Of a DNA stretch of 32,235 nucleotides, positions 6,821 through 14,475 are shown piece after piece (positions within the stretch are counted from its first letter, which is position 1; the number at the start of each line of letters is the position of its first letter). The notes beneath the pieces were generated by a model that was not told the DNA's origin, made no database searches, and worked only from the letters and a program-made list of their open reading frames with translations. The stretch spans positions 1-32,235 of IMG/VR virus record IMGVR_UViG_3300030098_004666; one strand, given 5' to 3'. Origin of the DNA: a virus. Made by a program: the position numbers and the translations under genes.

Positions 6821-7064
6821 TGCTGCTCCTTATTAGTTTGATTATTTCAAAGTCGAAAACCCACACATTCGGCTTTCCACTCTTTTTATATGGTACACCA
6901 TTTTGGCGTAGTTTGTCAATATCTTTTTTATAAATTATTGTGGCGTCCCAGCCTTCAGCACCCCATCCATCACCAAAGTTGGCGTGGCGCTCATCCAAGC
7001 GAACGCGGACGTTTGGGCCTGCGAAGCTCTTTACTAGGACGATGTCGCCTGTCTTATATTCCAT
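6789..7064 (-). CDS. Hypothetical small protein, possibly translated from a leaderless mRNA
   Basis: The 91-aa protein begins MEYKTGDIVLVKSFAGPNVRVRL, which looks like an SH3 or KOW-like small beta barrel (a strand, GD turn, strand), followed by WDATIIYKKDIDKLR, a strand-rich centre and a basic C-terminus (AKPRRRQES). Its function is unknown. No Shine-Dalgarno sequence precedes the ATG. A strong promoter ends with its -10 hexamer at 7071, which places the expected transcription start on the A of this ATG. It is the first gene of the nucleotide and DNA-modification operon reading through dut and dam. Confidence 0.75.
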   Translation of the reverse strand: MEYKTGDIVLVKSFAGPNVRVRLDERHANFGDGWGAEGWDATIIYKKDIDKLRQNGVPYKKSGKPNVWVFDFEIIKLIRSSSAKPRRRQES

Positions 7065-7081
7065 TCATATAATATAACAGG
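7048..7081 (-). repeat. Imperfect inverted repeat around the start of the 7064 gene
   Basis: CCTGTTATATT (7081-7071) can pair with AATATA-AG-ACAGG (7060-7048), leaving a two-base bulge and a ten-base loop that contains the ATG. The -10 hexamer is in the upstream arm. In RNA read from upstream the start would lie in a hairpin loop; RNA from the local promoter would lack the upstream arm. Confidence 0.5.
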
Positions 7082-7099
7082 TTGTTAGCTTTGTGTCAA
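7071..7099 (-). promoter_or_regulatory. Sigma70-type promoter of the dut/dam operon
   Basis: The minus strand has TTGACA (7099-7094), a 17-base spacer and TATATT (7076-7071), with TG as an extended -10. It is a near-consensus host-type promoter. It lies in the 51-base gap after the last acidic assembly gene, so the operon can be expressed without read-through. Confidence 0.85.
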
Positions 7100-7115
7100 G
7101 TGTTATTGTGGATTA

Positions 7116-7907
7116 TTATCGGCCGCTGGGATGCCTGTTGCGATCGCGAGAAGTGGAGCTGTCTTTTTGCCTTGAGCCTGTGTTGGCAGACTGCTCGCCG
7201 CGTTCCTTACCATCCGGGCCTTTGGTATAGCGCGACTTGTCATATGCTCCACCGTAGAACTTCTCTTCTAGTTCCACCTCATTCTCTTCTCCAAGCGCGT
7301 CTTCGGGCTCGATAGCATTAGCACGCTCCCTGCCTTTTTCGCTGCTAGCGGAGAGCATCTTGAGAGCTTCGTCGTATGCTAGTTGTGGTTTGCCACTCTT
7401 GATCATGTTGGCAATCTTCTCCAAAACCTTTTCGTAGTCGTTTCGTCTTGCCGCCATCCGAGCCTTGTCGGATGCATCACCATCTGTGTCGGTGAAGATC
7501 ATTTCGCCGTCTTTGTTGATGACTTGGCCGCCTTCCTTGATGGCCTTGACAGTTTCCTCGTGGATGATTCTTGCGAGATCCTTTTTGGTCAGACCCTCTT
7601 CGAAACTCGGAGTTGACATGCCATAGTGGTCCATGCTGAGAGATGCTAGCGGATTCGGCTCGACCGGTGATGGCTTATCATCGCGGCCGTATCGACCTTT
7701 AAAGAGTTCGTTTAGAATACGTTCAAGTTCATTTCTTACCTCGTCTGAGAGTTTAAGGGTCTCAAGCATGTGTTCAATGTCGCGCATGACCTGTGCATCG
7801 TCTCGGTCGTCGCGAGCCTCTTCGATTTCTTCTGCAGGAGCATTCTCCGAAAGGGCCTTGACCTCTTCCATGATAATCTCTTTGAGTCTTTTTGTGGTGA
7901 TTTTCAT
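7116..7907 (-). CDS. Acidic/charged helical protein with duplicated leader-type helix
   Basis: The 263-aa protein begins MKITTKRLKEIIMEEVKALS, an amphipathic leader of the pattern K-x-x-L-K-x-I-I-x-E-E that also begins the next gene upstream. A related segment recurs internally at about 106-126 (LTKKDLARIIHEETVKAIKEG). The rest is charged, rich in Glu, Lys and Asp, and the last 50 residues are Arg, Ser and Gly rich, probably disordered. No enzyme motif is visible. I take it as a virion assembly or internal head protein from its composition and from its neighbours; it may be cleaved after the I-x-E motif if the phage uses a T4-type protease specificity. The start has a distant AAGGA. Confidence 0.75.
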   Translation of the reverse strand: MKITTKRLKEIIMEEVKALSENAPAEEIEEARDDRDDAQVMRDIEHMLETLKLSDEVRNELERILNELFKGRYGRDDKPSPVEPNPLASLSMDHYGMSTPSFEEGLTKKDLARIIHEETVKAIKEGGQVINKDGEMIFTDTDGDASDKARMAARRNDYEKVLEKIANMIKSGKPQLAYDEALKMLSASSEKGRERANAIEPEDALGEENEVELEEKFYGGAYDKSRYTKGPDGKERGEQSANTGSRQKDSSTSRDRNRHPSGR

Positions 7908-7911
7908 TTTG

Positions 7912-8328
7912 TTATAAATCCTTGTATTTTAGTCTAGGGTTCGCACGTTGACGACCGATGTTCTTCATGCGATCAAACGTATCCCTATCAATCTGGGGAA
8001 GTTCTAGTCCGGGTTCGGTGGAGTCGAGGTCGTCGTCTGCTCCTGAGAGATAGTTCAGAACCGTATTGATATAATCATGAGCCTTTGTAATCTTTGACTC
8101 AACCCACTCTTCTAGGTCGTCCTGCTCGTCAATCATGCCGCGAACTTCGTCAACCATCTCGGCCATTCTATTTAGCTGACCAACAGCCATTGAGCCTTCG
8201 CCGCCATGACCTTCCTCAAGCTGACGCTGCACTTCGATACCGAATAAGTCGCCGGCCTCTTCGTTTGTTAGGATAACCTCAAGCTCTTCTTTGATCATCT
8301 GCTTGATGTCTTCAACTTTAAACTGCAT
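7912..8328 (-). CDS. Acidic helical protein with leader-type N-terminus
   Basis: The 138-aa protein begins MQFKVEDIKQMIKEELEVIL, the same leader pattern as its neighbour (hydrophobic, K-Q-M-I-K-E-E). It continues with an acidic helical stretch, and at about 84-105 has the segment LEEWVESKITKAHDYINTVL, which looks like a discrete two-helix domain. The tail is basic and Arg/Asn-rich. Its ATG shares one base with the stop of the upstream gene, so translation is coupled. The function is not recognised; composition and context suggest a virion assembly protein. Confidence 0.78.
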   Translation of the reverse strand: MQFKVEDIKQMIKEELEVILTNEEAGDLFGIEVQRQLEEGHGGEGSMAVGQLNRMAEMVDEVRGMIDEQDDLEEWVESKITKAHDYINTVLNYLSGADDDLDSTEPGLELPQIDRDTFDRMKNIGRQRANPRLKYKDL

Positions 8329-8753
8329 TAAAACTCTCCCATGTCGTCTTGATCATATTGCATCATGTGATCATCGTCGTCTTCAATATAAGGTTCCAGT
8401 TCTTCGGCCAGTGCATCGGCAATCATTTGCGGAACATCAGACAATGCATCACGGATGGCGCCTTTGATACCGTCGCGAAGCTGCTTCATTGGGGCGCCGC
8501 CGGAGTGTCGTTGCTCATGGCTAGCAACATAGTTGCCCACAATCGAAATAAGCTCCTCATATGACATGCTGTTGCCCATAAAGTTTACGCCCTCGCTGGA
8601 GTCTATTTCGATTTCATCCAACTCACATGAGAAGTTTTCCATGGCATTTTCTGTGCCGCAACGAGGATCTTCGTAGTTCCCGGGTAGTTGGGTCAAATAC
8701 TCATCCTTAATTTCGGCAATCATCTGCCGCAACATCTTATCAGTTAAAAACAC
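8328..8753 (-). CDS. Acidic protein, first gene of the small assembly cluster
   Basis: The 141-aa protein starts at GTG 8753, with an ideal AAGGAG eight bases upstream. The N-terminus (TDKMLRQMIAEIKDEYL) has the same kind of amphipathic helix as the two genes that follow. The middle contains a segment enriched in acidic residues and the last 30 residues are very acidic (EDDDDHMMQYDQDDMGEF). There is no signal peptide or catalytic motif. As the first gene after a probable late-promoter element it is likely expressed with the two downstream acidic genes. The function is inferred from composition only. Confidence 0.75.
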   Translation of the reverse strand: MFLTDKMLRQMIAEIKDEYLTQLPGNYEDPRCGTENAMENFSCELDEIEIDSSEGVNFMGNSMSYEELISIVGNYVASHEQRHSGGAPMKQLRDGIKGAIRDALSDVPQMIADALAEELEPYIEDDDDHMMQYDQDDMGEF

Positions 8754-8779
8754 GGTATTGGCTCCTTATAAACGAACAT

Positions 8780-8790
8780 TTATAAATAGT
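8780..8790 (-). promoter_or_regulatory. Candidate late-promoter element ACTATTTATAA (copy 2)
   Basis: The minus strand reads ACTATTTATAAATG, 27 bases before the GTG at 8753, in a 59-base AT-rich gap. It repeats exactly the 11 bases at 2495-2505 before another acidic protein gene. TATAAATG on the coding strand resembles the T4-type late hexamer. No good -35 hexamer accompanies it. Confidence 0.4.
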
Positions 8791-8812
8791 AACTCATATA
8801 GTAATCGTAACT

Positions 8813-9283
8813 TTATTTAGAATGCTTATCAGCGATGGACGCAGCTGCAAATGCTTCTGGTTTAATTTTAGCTTCAAAGCCGGCCCCTTTTGCGAATCCA
8901 ATAAGCATATCTGAAAACTGGCTGGTGCCTTCTTTCTTGTCTGATGCGCTTACATCTAGGTGAATTTCTATTTTCAAATTGGGACACATCTGCATGAGAC
9001 GCAAACCCAGCTGGACCGAGCGATTTGTCTCTTCTGTTATCCTAGCCACCAAAACATCATACTTGCCTTTCTCTACATTCATCCTTGTTACAAAATAGCG
9101 GCCGCCTCGTTGACTTTCGGCGCCATGTAAAACAAGCGCCGTTGAAAACGTGCATTTGTCTTTATTCAGGAAGGAGTCTGTTCCTAGATAAACTTTACCT
9201 TTTGAGGCTGCGTGGGCCTTGATGTACTCTACAATCTCGGCAAAATCTATCTCTCGTCCAGAACCGGTAAACCACTTGACCAT
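8813..9283 (-). CDS. YkuK/DUF458-type RNase H-fold protein
   Basis: The 156-aa protein starts at ATG 9283; a TTG codon just upstream is less likely. It matches the YkuK family in order: FTGSG, YLGTDS (32-37) with the first acidic residue, a long middle strand region, RITEE, then EIHLDVSA, and the C-terminal KIKPEAFAAASIADKHSK. The family has an RNase H-like fold with acidic metal ligands at GTDS, E, HLD and AD, but its biochemical role is poorly defined. It begins ten bases after the DnaE stop, so a role in replication, such as RNA primer removal or proofreading, is an attractive inference. No direct evidence distinguishes these. Confidence 0.75.
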   Translation of the reverse strand: MVKWFTGSGREIDFAEIVEYIKAHAASKGKVYLGTDSFLNKDKCTFSTALVLHGAESQRGGRYFVTRMNVEKGKYDVLVARITEETNRSVQLGLRLMQMCPNLKIEIHLDVSASDKKEGTSQFSDMLIGFAKGAGFEAKIKPEAFAAASIADKHSK

Positions 9284-9292
9284 CAATACTAA

Positions 9293-12200
9293 CTATCCGA
9301 GCAATCGGAAATTGTAGCGAATCGAGCGTGTGCTGAATCCCCACTGCGTGTTGAAGTCTAGCTTTGCTAGATATGGGCGGTTCAAAAGAATCCGATCCTT
9401 ATCAGGCTGCACACCCCAACAACGAATCTTAGTCAACGCATTGGTAGAGTCAATAACTTCCAGAATCCAATAAAGCTTACCATTCTTAGTCTTCTTCGGA
9501 ACAATCTTGCGTGGAATGAACCAAGTCACCTGCAGGTCTGGATCGAATTCGGCAATGGGCGGGATGAACTTCTCCTCAAGCCTCTGCATAATATCATCAT
9601 CAATAACGCGAGACATCGGGAACACACCAGTCAGGTCAACAATAGATTGGATCTTCTCTTCCTCTGTGAACTCCCCTTCGGGTCGGTATAGTTCGACGTT
9701 CTCTAGGAACTTCTTCTTGTTCTTTGGCCGGTCAACAGCAACTGCAGACCAGAAGTGCTTGGTGCCAGTAAACCTCTCGTCCATCAGGCTGTCAAGCGAT
9801 TCGCTGCGGATGAGCACATCCAGAGCCTTCTTATTCAGCTTAGAGTATGAAATGCCGTCATTGAACAGGAAGTCTTCAATGTCTTCAAACGGTCGATTGG
9901 CGAGAATCTGATCGATAGCAGCATCACCCAGCCCCTTGATAGAACTGAAGGGTTGGATCAGTGTCGAGCCATCTTCATTAATCTCCCACACACGGCCAGA
10001 GGTGTTTACATTTAGAGCCTTGATATCGAAACCAAAGTTCTTGGCCACACTGATGGCCTTCTCCTTGCGAGACTCAGGTTCCTTATCAAGGAATGCTGCG
10101 ATCCACTCAGCCGGGTAGTAGTTGAGAAGCCAAGCACACTGGAACGACAGGATACTGTACGAAACCGCGTGGGACTTGTTGAAGCCGTAGCCCGAGAAGT
10201 ATTCAAAGGTTTCCCAAAGGCGCTGGCCTGTGGACTTCTGCAATCCCTTTTCAACACAGCCTTCGATAAACTTCTTATGAATCTTGTTCTTCTCGCGGGC
10301 GCCCTTGCCAGTACCCTTCTTAGTAAGCAGCTTTCGCAGCTTGTTACCCTCGTCAAGGCTGACATCCTTGCCTAGCTTGTGAGCCAGAAGAGCAATCTGC
10401 TCTTGGAAGATAAGGAAACCGAACGTCTCCTCAGTTACTTCCTGCACAAGCGGATGTACATACTTGATATACTGAGGGCTTTCCTTGGCCTCAACATACT
10501 GGTCATCGACGCCAGCAGACAATGGGCCTGGACGGAAGATAGACGTAATGGCTGAGATGTCAACAATGCTCTGCGGCTTTGCACGAACACAGAAGTTCTG
10601 TGCGCCAGACTCAGTAAACTGGAAGACACCAGCCCACTTACCTTGATGGAATACGTTTTCGTATACATCCTGATCATCAAGGTTGATGACGTCTGGATGC
10701 AGGTTTTCATCGTAATACCTCTTGACGTCTGCAAATGTCGGGTTCTCAATACCGTGGTGGCGAGTGAGAATATGCCGAACTGCACCGTCAATCATACGAA
10801 GAGAAGCCAGACCAAGCAAGTCGAACTTAATAAAGCCCATGGGCTCTAGATGACGAACGTTCTGACCCTCTGACCACGGAGTCTGACGGACTCCACCCGA
10901 GTTGATCAGCGGCATGTGATGGTCTAGATTCTCTGCCACCACAACGCCACCAGCATGGCGGCTACAGCTACGAACCTGACCAACCAAAGTCTCAACGTGA
11001 GTCTTGATATCTGGATAGGTCTCAAGGAAGGTACGAAGCGTCGGACTAAACTCGACAACCTCCTGCCAAGTTGGGGCATAAATACCAGCCTTGATACCAT
11101 GCTTTTGCTTTGCCAGCGGAGTGGCTTCTGACATCATGACAGAGGTTACTTTGTTGACCTCGGTATACTCGACACCATAGAACTTTGAGATGTCCTTGAT
11201 GAGCGAGCGAAGCTGTAGCGTGTTCCAGTTGGAGATTGGAGCAACAGTATCCTCGCCCCACTCCTCGATCAACTGCTCCTTGAGTACCATTGGGTCAGCC
11301 ACATCGTAATCGATATCAGGATAGTCTGTGGCGTCAGAGCGCAGGAAGCGAGAGAACAGAAGACCATACTTGATTGGGTCAACCTGTGTGATGCGCAGCA
11401 CATAAGCAACCAGCGAGCCAGCGGCAGAGCCGCGGCCCGGGCCGGTGAGCATTGATTCTGTGGCGCGGTCGGAGATTGCCTTCATTGTCAGGAAGTACTT
11501 GGAGAATCCTCGGTCATCGATAACCTTAAGCTCATGGCGGAGGCGGTCAATGTACTCCTGATTGTCCGCGAAGCCCATTTCGTTCAGGCCGTCCATAGAC
11601 AGCTTGATCAGCGCATCGGTGGCTGACATACCTGCGGGTACAACAAAGTCTGGCAGACGAACCGTGTTGTCTGGGAAGAAGTTCTCGATTCTGTCGTGAG
11701 CAATAGAGTAAGTATTCGTGATGGACTCTAGAATAAGGTCATCGTCGTACTCTTCATTGCACATTGCAGAATACTTCTTGTATGACTCCCACATCTGGTC
11801 GCCATTCTTAGGATATAGCTCATAGCCAACCTCGTCAACATCGACAGGCAGATCTGAATCTTCCTCTGCCCATGAGGGCCGGCCCTTACCAAGCCAACCG
11901 AGGCGATTGTAAAGCTCCCGGTCCTTCCAGGCATCAGGATTAGGGTAGTGGCTGTCGGCGGTTGAGATCAACTTTACATTATGCTCGTCTGCTACCTGTA
12001 CAACAAGCTGGTTAAGGTGGTGCTGCTCTGGAATGTTGTTCCACTGCAACTCGGCATACCAGCGATCACCGAAAATGTCAACCATACGACTGGTTGTCTT
12101 TCGCATGGACTCAAGGGCAGCATCTCGGTCGAAGCCGGTGCGGTTGCCCTCATCGTCATAAGTGCTTGAACGCCAGAAGTCAGAAGCATACACACCACCA

Positions 12201-12754
12201 AGGCATGCACTAGCAGCAACGATACCTTCATTATGCTTCTCCAACATTTCAAAGTCGATACGCGGGTATCGATAGTAGTTTTCTGGCTTATAGCTCTCAG
12301 ACACCAGCTTGAAGATATTGTTCAGACCAGTCTGGTTCTGAGCCAGCAGGATCAGGTGAGAGCGGCGCTTGAGGATATTGTTTGTGGCACGCTTGGACTC
12401 TGCGGAATCTTCAACTGTGGCCCCGGACTGCTTGCCCTTAGCGTGCTCGCGTGCCTTCTTCTTGTCCTGCATGACCTGCTCATACTCGTCACGCCACTCA
12501 TCGAGCGAAGGAATGAAATAGGCCTCGACCCCATAGATAGGCTTGAAGTTCTTGCCCTCTTCGGCCATCTTGCGGCCGTGGAGAACCTGATATGCCAACC
12601 CATTCATGTTGCCATGGTCGGTGAGCGCAAGGGCGTCTAGACCATTAGCGTGTGCGAAGTCCATATGATCGGACGGATAGCCGATAGCATCAAAGATAGA
12701 ACCTGCCACGCTGTGGGCATGAAGGTTAACGAATTTAATTTTGGGGCCTGTCAT
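9293..12754 (-). CDS. dnaE: DNA polymerase III alpha subunit (C-family, DnaE type) with complete PHP site
   Basis: This 1153-aa protein is a full-length bacterial replicative polymerase. The PHP domain (1-270) keeps all nine candidate metal ligands: H12, H14, D22, H47, E77, H133, C184, D267 and H269. The palm follows, with GPGRGSAAGS at 438-447 and the catalytic aspartates in PDIDYD at 479-484, then FRPGPLSAG and the finger and beta-binding regions. The C-terminus is shorter than in E. coli, with an OB-like part containing VTWFIPRKIV. It synthesises phage DNA, probably with the helicase and clamp of phage or host. The complete PHP site suggests a proofreading 3'-5' exonuclease. GAGGA precedes the ATG, which overlaps the upstream stop as ATGA. 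Confidence 0.96.
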   Translation of the reverse strand: MTGPKIKFVNLHAHSVAGSIFDAIGYPSDHMDFAHANGLDALALTDHGNMNGLAYQVLHGRKMAEEGKNFKPIYGVEAYFIPSLDEWRDEYEQVMQDKKKAREHAKGKQSGATVEDSAESKRATNNILKRRSHLILLAQNQTGLNNIFKLVSESYKPENYYRYPRIDFEMLEKHNEGIVAASACLGGVYASDFWRSSTYDDEGNRTGFDRDAALESMRKTTSRMVDIFGDRWYAELQWNNIPEQHHLNQLVVQVADEHNVKLISTADSHYPNPDAWKDRELYNRLGWLGKGRPSWAEEDSDLPVDVDEVGYELYPKNGDQMWESYKKYSAMCNEEYDDDLILESITNTYSIAHDRIENFFPDNTVRLPDFVVPAGMSATDALIKLSMDGLNEMGFADNQEYIDRLRHELKVIDDRGFSKYFLTMKAISDRATESMLTGPGRGSAAGSLVAYVLRITQVDPIKYGLLFSRFLRSDATDYPDIDYDVADPMVLKEQLIEEWGEDTVAPISNWNTLQLRSLIKDISKFYGVEYTEVNKVTSVMMSEATPLAKQKHGIKAGIYAPTWQEVVEFSPTLRTFLETYPDIKTHVETLVGQVRSCSRHAGGVVVAENLDHHMPLINSGGVRQTPWSEGQNVRHLEPMGFIKFDLLGLASLRMIDGAVRHILTRHHGIENPTFADVKRYYDENLHPDVINLDDQDVYENVFHQGKWAGVFQFTESGAQNFCVRAKPQSIVDISAITSIFRPGPLSAGVDDQYVEAKESPQYIKYVHPLVQEVTEETFGFLIFQEQIALLAHKLGKDVSLDEGNKLRKLLTKKGTGKGAREKNKIHKKFIEGCVEKGLQKSTGQRLWETFEYFSGYGFNKSHAVSYSILSFQCAWLLNYYPAEWIAAFLDKEPESRKEKAISVAKNFGFDIKALNVNTSGRVWEINEDGSTLIQPFSSIKGLGDAAIDQILANRPFEDIEDFLFNDGISYSKLNKKALDVLIRSESLDSLMDERFTGTKHFWSAVAVDRPKNKKKFLENVELYRPEGEFTEEEKIQSIVDLTGVFPMSRVIDDDIMQRLEEKFIPPIAEFDPDLQVTWFIPRKIVPKKTKNGKLYWILEVIDSTNALTKIRCWGVQPDKDRILLNRPYLAKLDFNTQWGFSTRSIRYNFRLLG

Positions 12755-13632
12755 GTAATATCCTCACTGTCTATACACATTTTATTCAATTTCTTACCTC
12801 TTGTCAAGTAAGAAACATCGCAATCTAAAACTTTTCCTGATGACATATATTTTACATACGATTCCCAGTCTTGAATCGAATAATAGTCGTCAATCTCCTG
12901 TACATGTTCTATATTAACAGGTTCTGCTACTTTGTCAAGCGTAAAATAGCGTGCTGAGTATCTTTCTTCTAAGGGCAGCAACGTCCTTGGATATTGCCCA
13001 TCTTTTAGATCATCCGACGTGAACGCTCCTGTACCAGAGCGAATCACGCGGCGCATTGCAAGCCATTCATCTTTTCCAAAAGTAAATCCTAAATAGTGAT
13101 TGTTTTTGAAAGTCTCATCGTTGTGAGACAGCGCGAACACTTCCTGCTTCTTTATAAGATTCCTGTGCTCTCTGACAAGGGATGGGTCGTACACGCCTTG
13201 TGGGAAGGATACATAGTATCTGTATGGTGTGACCCAGCCGCTCAGCGTTTTGCCAATCTTGAAGGCCGTCACAGAGCCGTATAAGATGGACCAAGCCAAA
13301 CAATCTCTTTTATTCAAATCTTTTGCATGAATCGGAACATAGAAAATCGGGATCACCCTTCTCATCTCATGTGACCACCTCTCCTTGCGATAGTGGTACA
13401 CTGGGTCGAAAACGTATTCTCCGGTCCTTTCTTTTATCAACGGCGCCATGTCATCATTGCAAACAATCCAAATTGTTTTACACCCAGCATACGCACACTC
13501 CAGCACTGCTCGCTCAATTGCAAGCATGTTGTGTGCTACCGGCATCATACAATCTGACCATGGTACATCGATGGTGTCTTCATGGCCTGCAACTGGAATT
13601 ACGCCAGCAATGTGTCTCCTTCTTAGTCTCAA
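12751..13632 (-). CDS. Putative nucleotidyltransferase-like (GT-A fold) protein
   Basis: The 293-aa product opens with a Rossmann-like start AGVIPVAG, then a long loop with VPWSDCMMPVA, a helix, and GCKTIWIVCNDDM near 49-61, resembling sugar-nucleotide or CMP-type nucleotidyltransferases (a first strand, a P-x-A-x-G-like loop and a later D-D metal site). I cannot assign the substrate. The remaining 200 residues are not recognisable. The start is uncertain: TTG at 13632 overlaps the upstream stop (TTGA), while a strong AAGGAG stands four bases before an in-frame ATT at 13611. It overlaps dnaE by four bases and its partner gene upstream likewise, so these three genes are co-translated. Confidence 0.6.
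   Translation of the reverse strand: MRLRRRHIAGVIPVAGHEDTIDVPWSDCMMPVAHNMLAIERAVLECAYAGCKTIWIVCNDDMAPLIKERTGEYVFDPVYHYRKERWSHEMRRVIPIFYVPIHAKDLNKRDCLAWSILYGSVTAFKIGKTLSGWVTPYRYYVSFPQGVYDPSLVREHRNLIKKQEVFALSHNDETFKNNHYLGFTFGKDEWLAMRRVIRSGTGAFTSDDLKDGQYPRTLLPLEERYSARYFTLDKVAEPVNIEHVQEIDDYYSIQDWESYVKYMSSGKVLDCDVSYLTRGKKLNKMCIDSEDIT
12779..12807 (-). promoter_or_regulatory. Sigma70-type promoter for dnaE inside the upstream gene
   Basis: TTGACA (12807-12802), a 17-base spacer and TAAAAT (12784-12779) lie at the 3' end of the upstream coding sequence, about 25 bases before the dnaE ATG. A perfect -35 with ideal spacing makes it a probable internal promoter that boosts polymerase expression. Confidence 0.65.
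12790..12815 (-). repeat. Eight-base dyad around the -35 of the dnaE promoter
   Basis: TTTCTTAC (12815-12808) and GTAAGAAA (12797-12790) are perfect inverted repeats, and the ten-base centre contains TTGACA. A symmetrical site over a -35 hexamer is a natural place for a repressor or activator. Confidence 0.55.
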
Positions 13633-14462
13633 AAAACGTCCGTCAAAAGTTTTAAATTACGATGTGCTGTGGGCTGTGGCTTGTACTCAATCTTTGAATA
13701 TATCGGGTAAGCCTCTCTTCTGTTTGTTTCTAATTTTACAGCATAGTGCTTATATTTTCCAGGCCGATTCGGATCACGGCCGTTGCGGGCGCCGCGAATG
13801 CCCGCTCTTTTCATCGAGTCTAATACTTCAAACCTAGCGTAAGTGTCTGAATATTCATAGTTGTTCATCTGTTCTCTTGTAAGCTGTGATACACATACAA
13901 GGTCTTTTTTATCGTGTGCGCCGTCGAGTCGGTCAGATGGATAAAAATGTATACACTTAACAAAGTCTGTATACTTTTCTATCCGGTCAAAGGGGTGGAC
14001 CATGCCAGAACGGACATCCATCCAATCTAAAACCAAATATTTTGGAGGGATTTCTGGATCTAGTATATTGTTGCCTACGGTTACCGAACTGTCAAACGTG
14101 AAGAATGCCGATCTAGCATGGTCCAAAACCACACGCACTTTTTTATCTTCCACTTGCCTCATTGAGATGGCTTTGCCCGCAAAAGGTAATAAACCAGCAA
14201 GTGCCATAACCATGGCTACTTTTCGATATACCTCTTGCTTTTTGATTCCTACCTTGATCTCATCATCTGGCGTTTTTATAATTCGCTCTTTGTTTTCTAT
14301 ACCTAGGAAAGATAAGTCAACTGCGGAATTATAGGTCTCAAAAAAGAAAGGCTCTATAGGATTCAAAGTGATCACTGGTCGGCCCTCCTTATAGCCCATC
14401 AGCAGGGCCTCTAGTGAGTCACCAATGATTATTTTTTCATATCTGTGCGTATGCCCTTTCAC
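13629..14462 (-). CDS. Unknown protein, partner of the nucleotidyltransferase-like gene
   Basis: The 277-aa protein starts at GTG 14462 with GGA upstream. Near the N-terminus YEKIIIGDSLEALLMGYKEG has the hydrophobic strand, glycine turn and helix expected of a dinucleotide or nucleotide-binding Rossmann start, though the GxGxxG pattern is not complete. The C-terminus has a basic glycine-rich segment (GIRGARNGRDPNRPG), perhaps nucleic-acid binding. No family is recognised. Its stop overlaps the following nucleotidyltransferase-like gene by four bases (TTGA), so the two products are probably made together. Confidence 0.6.
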   Translation of the reverse strand: MKGHTHRYEKIIIGDSLEALLMGYKEGRPVITLNPIEPFFFETYNSAVDLSFLGIENKERIIKTPDDEIKVGIKKQEVYRKVAMVMALAGLLPFAGKAISMRQVEDKKVRVVLDHARSAFFTFDSSVTVGNNILDPEIPPKYLVLDWMDVRSGMVHPFDRIEKYTDFVKCIHFYPSDRLDGAHDKKDLVCVSQLTREQMNNYEYSDTYARFEVLDSMKRAGIRGARNGRDPNRPGKYKHYAVKLETNRREAYPIYSKIEYKPQPTAHRNLKLLTDVF

Positions 14463-14475
14463 TGCCTGTCCGGGC

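Noticed and set aside
2495-8790. TATAAATA late promoters on the plus strand
   Set aside because: Both copies read TATAAATA on the plus strand, but no plus-strand genes follow, so only the minus-strand reading was kept as a candidate.
12233-12640. Long plus-strand frame inside dnaE
   Set aside because: It opposes a clearly functional 1153-aa polymerase with conserved PHP motifs, so it is a shadow frame.
12930-12970. TTGACA with AATATA within the nucleotidyltransferase-like gene
   Set aside because: The -10 is poor and the site is deep in the gene, so I treated it as a chance match.
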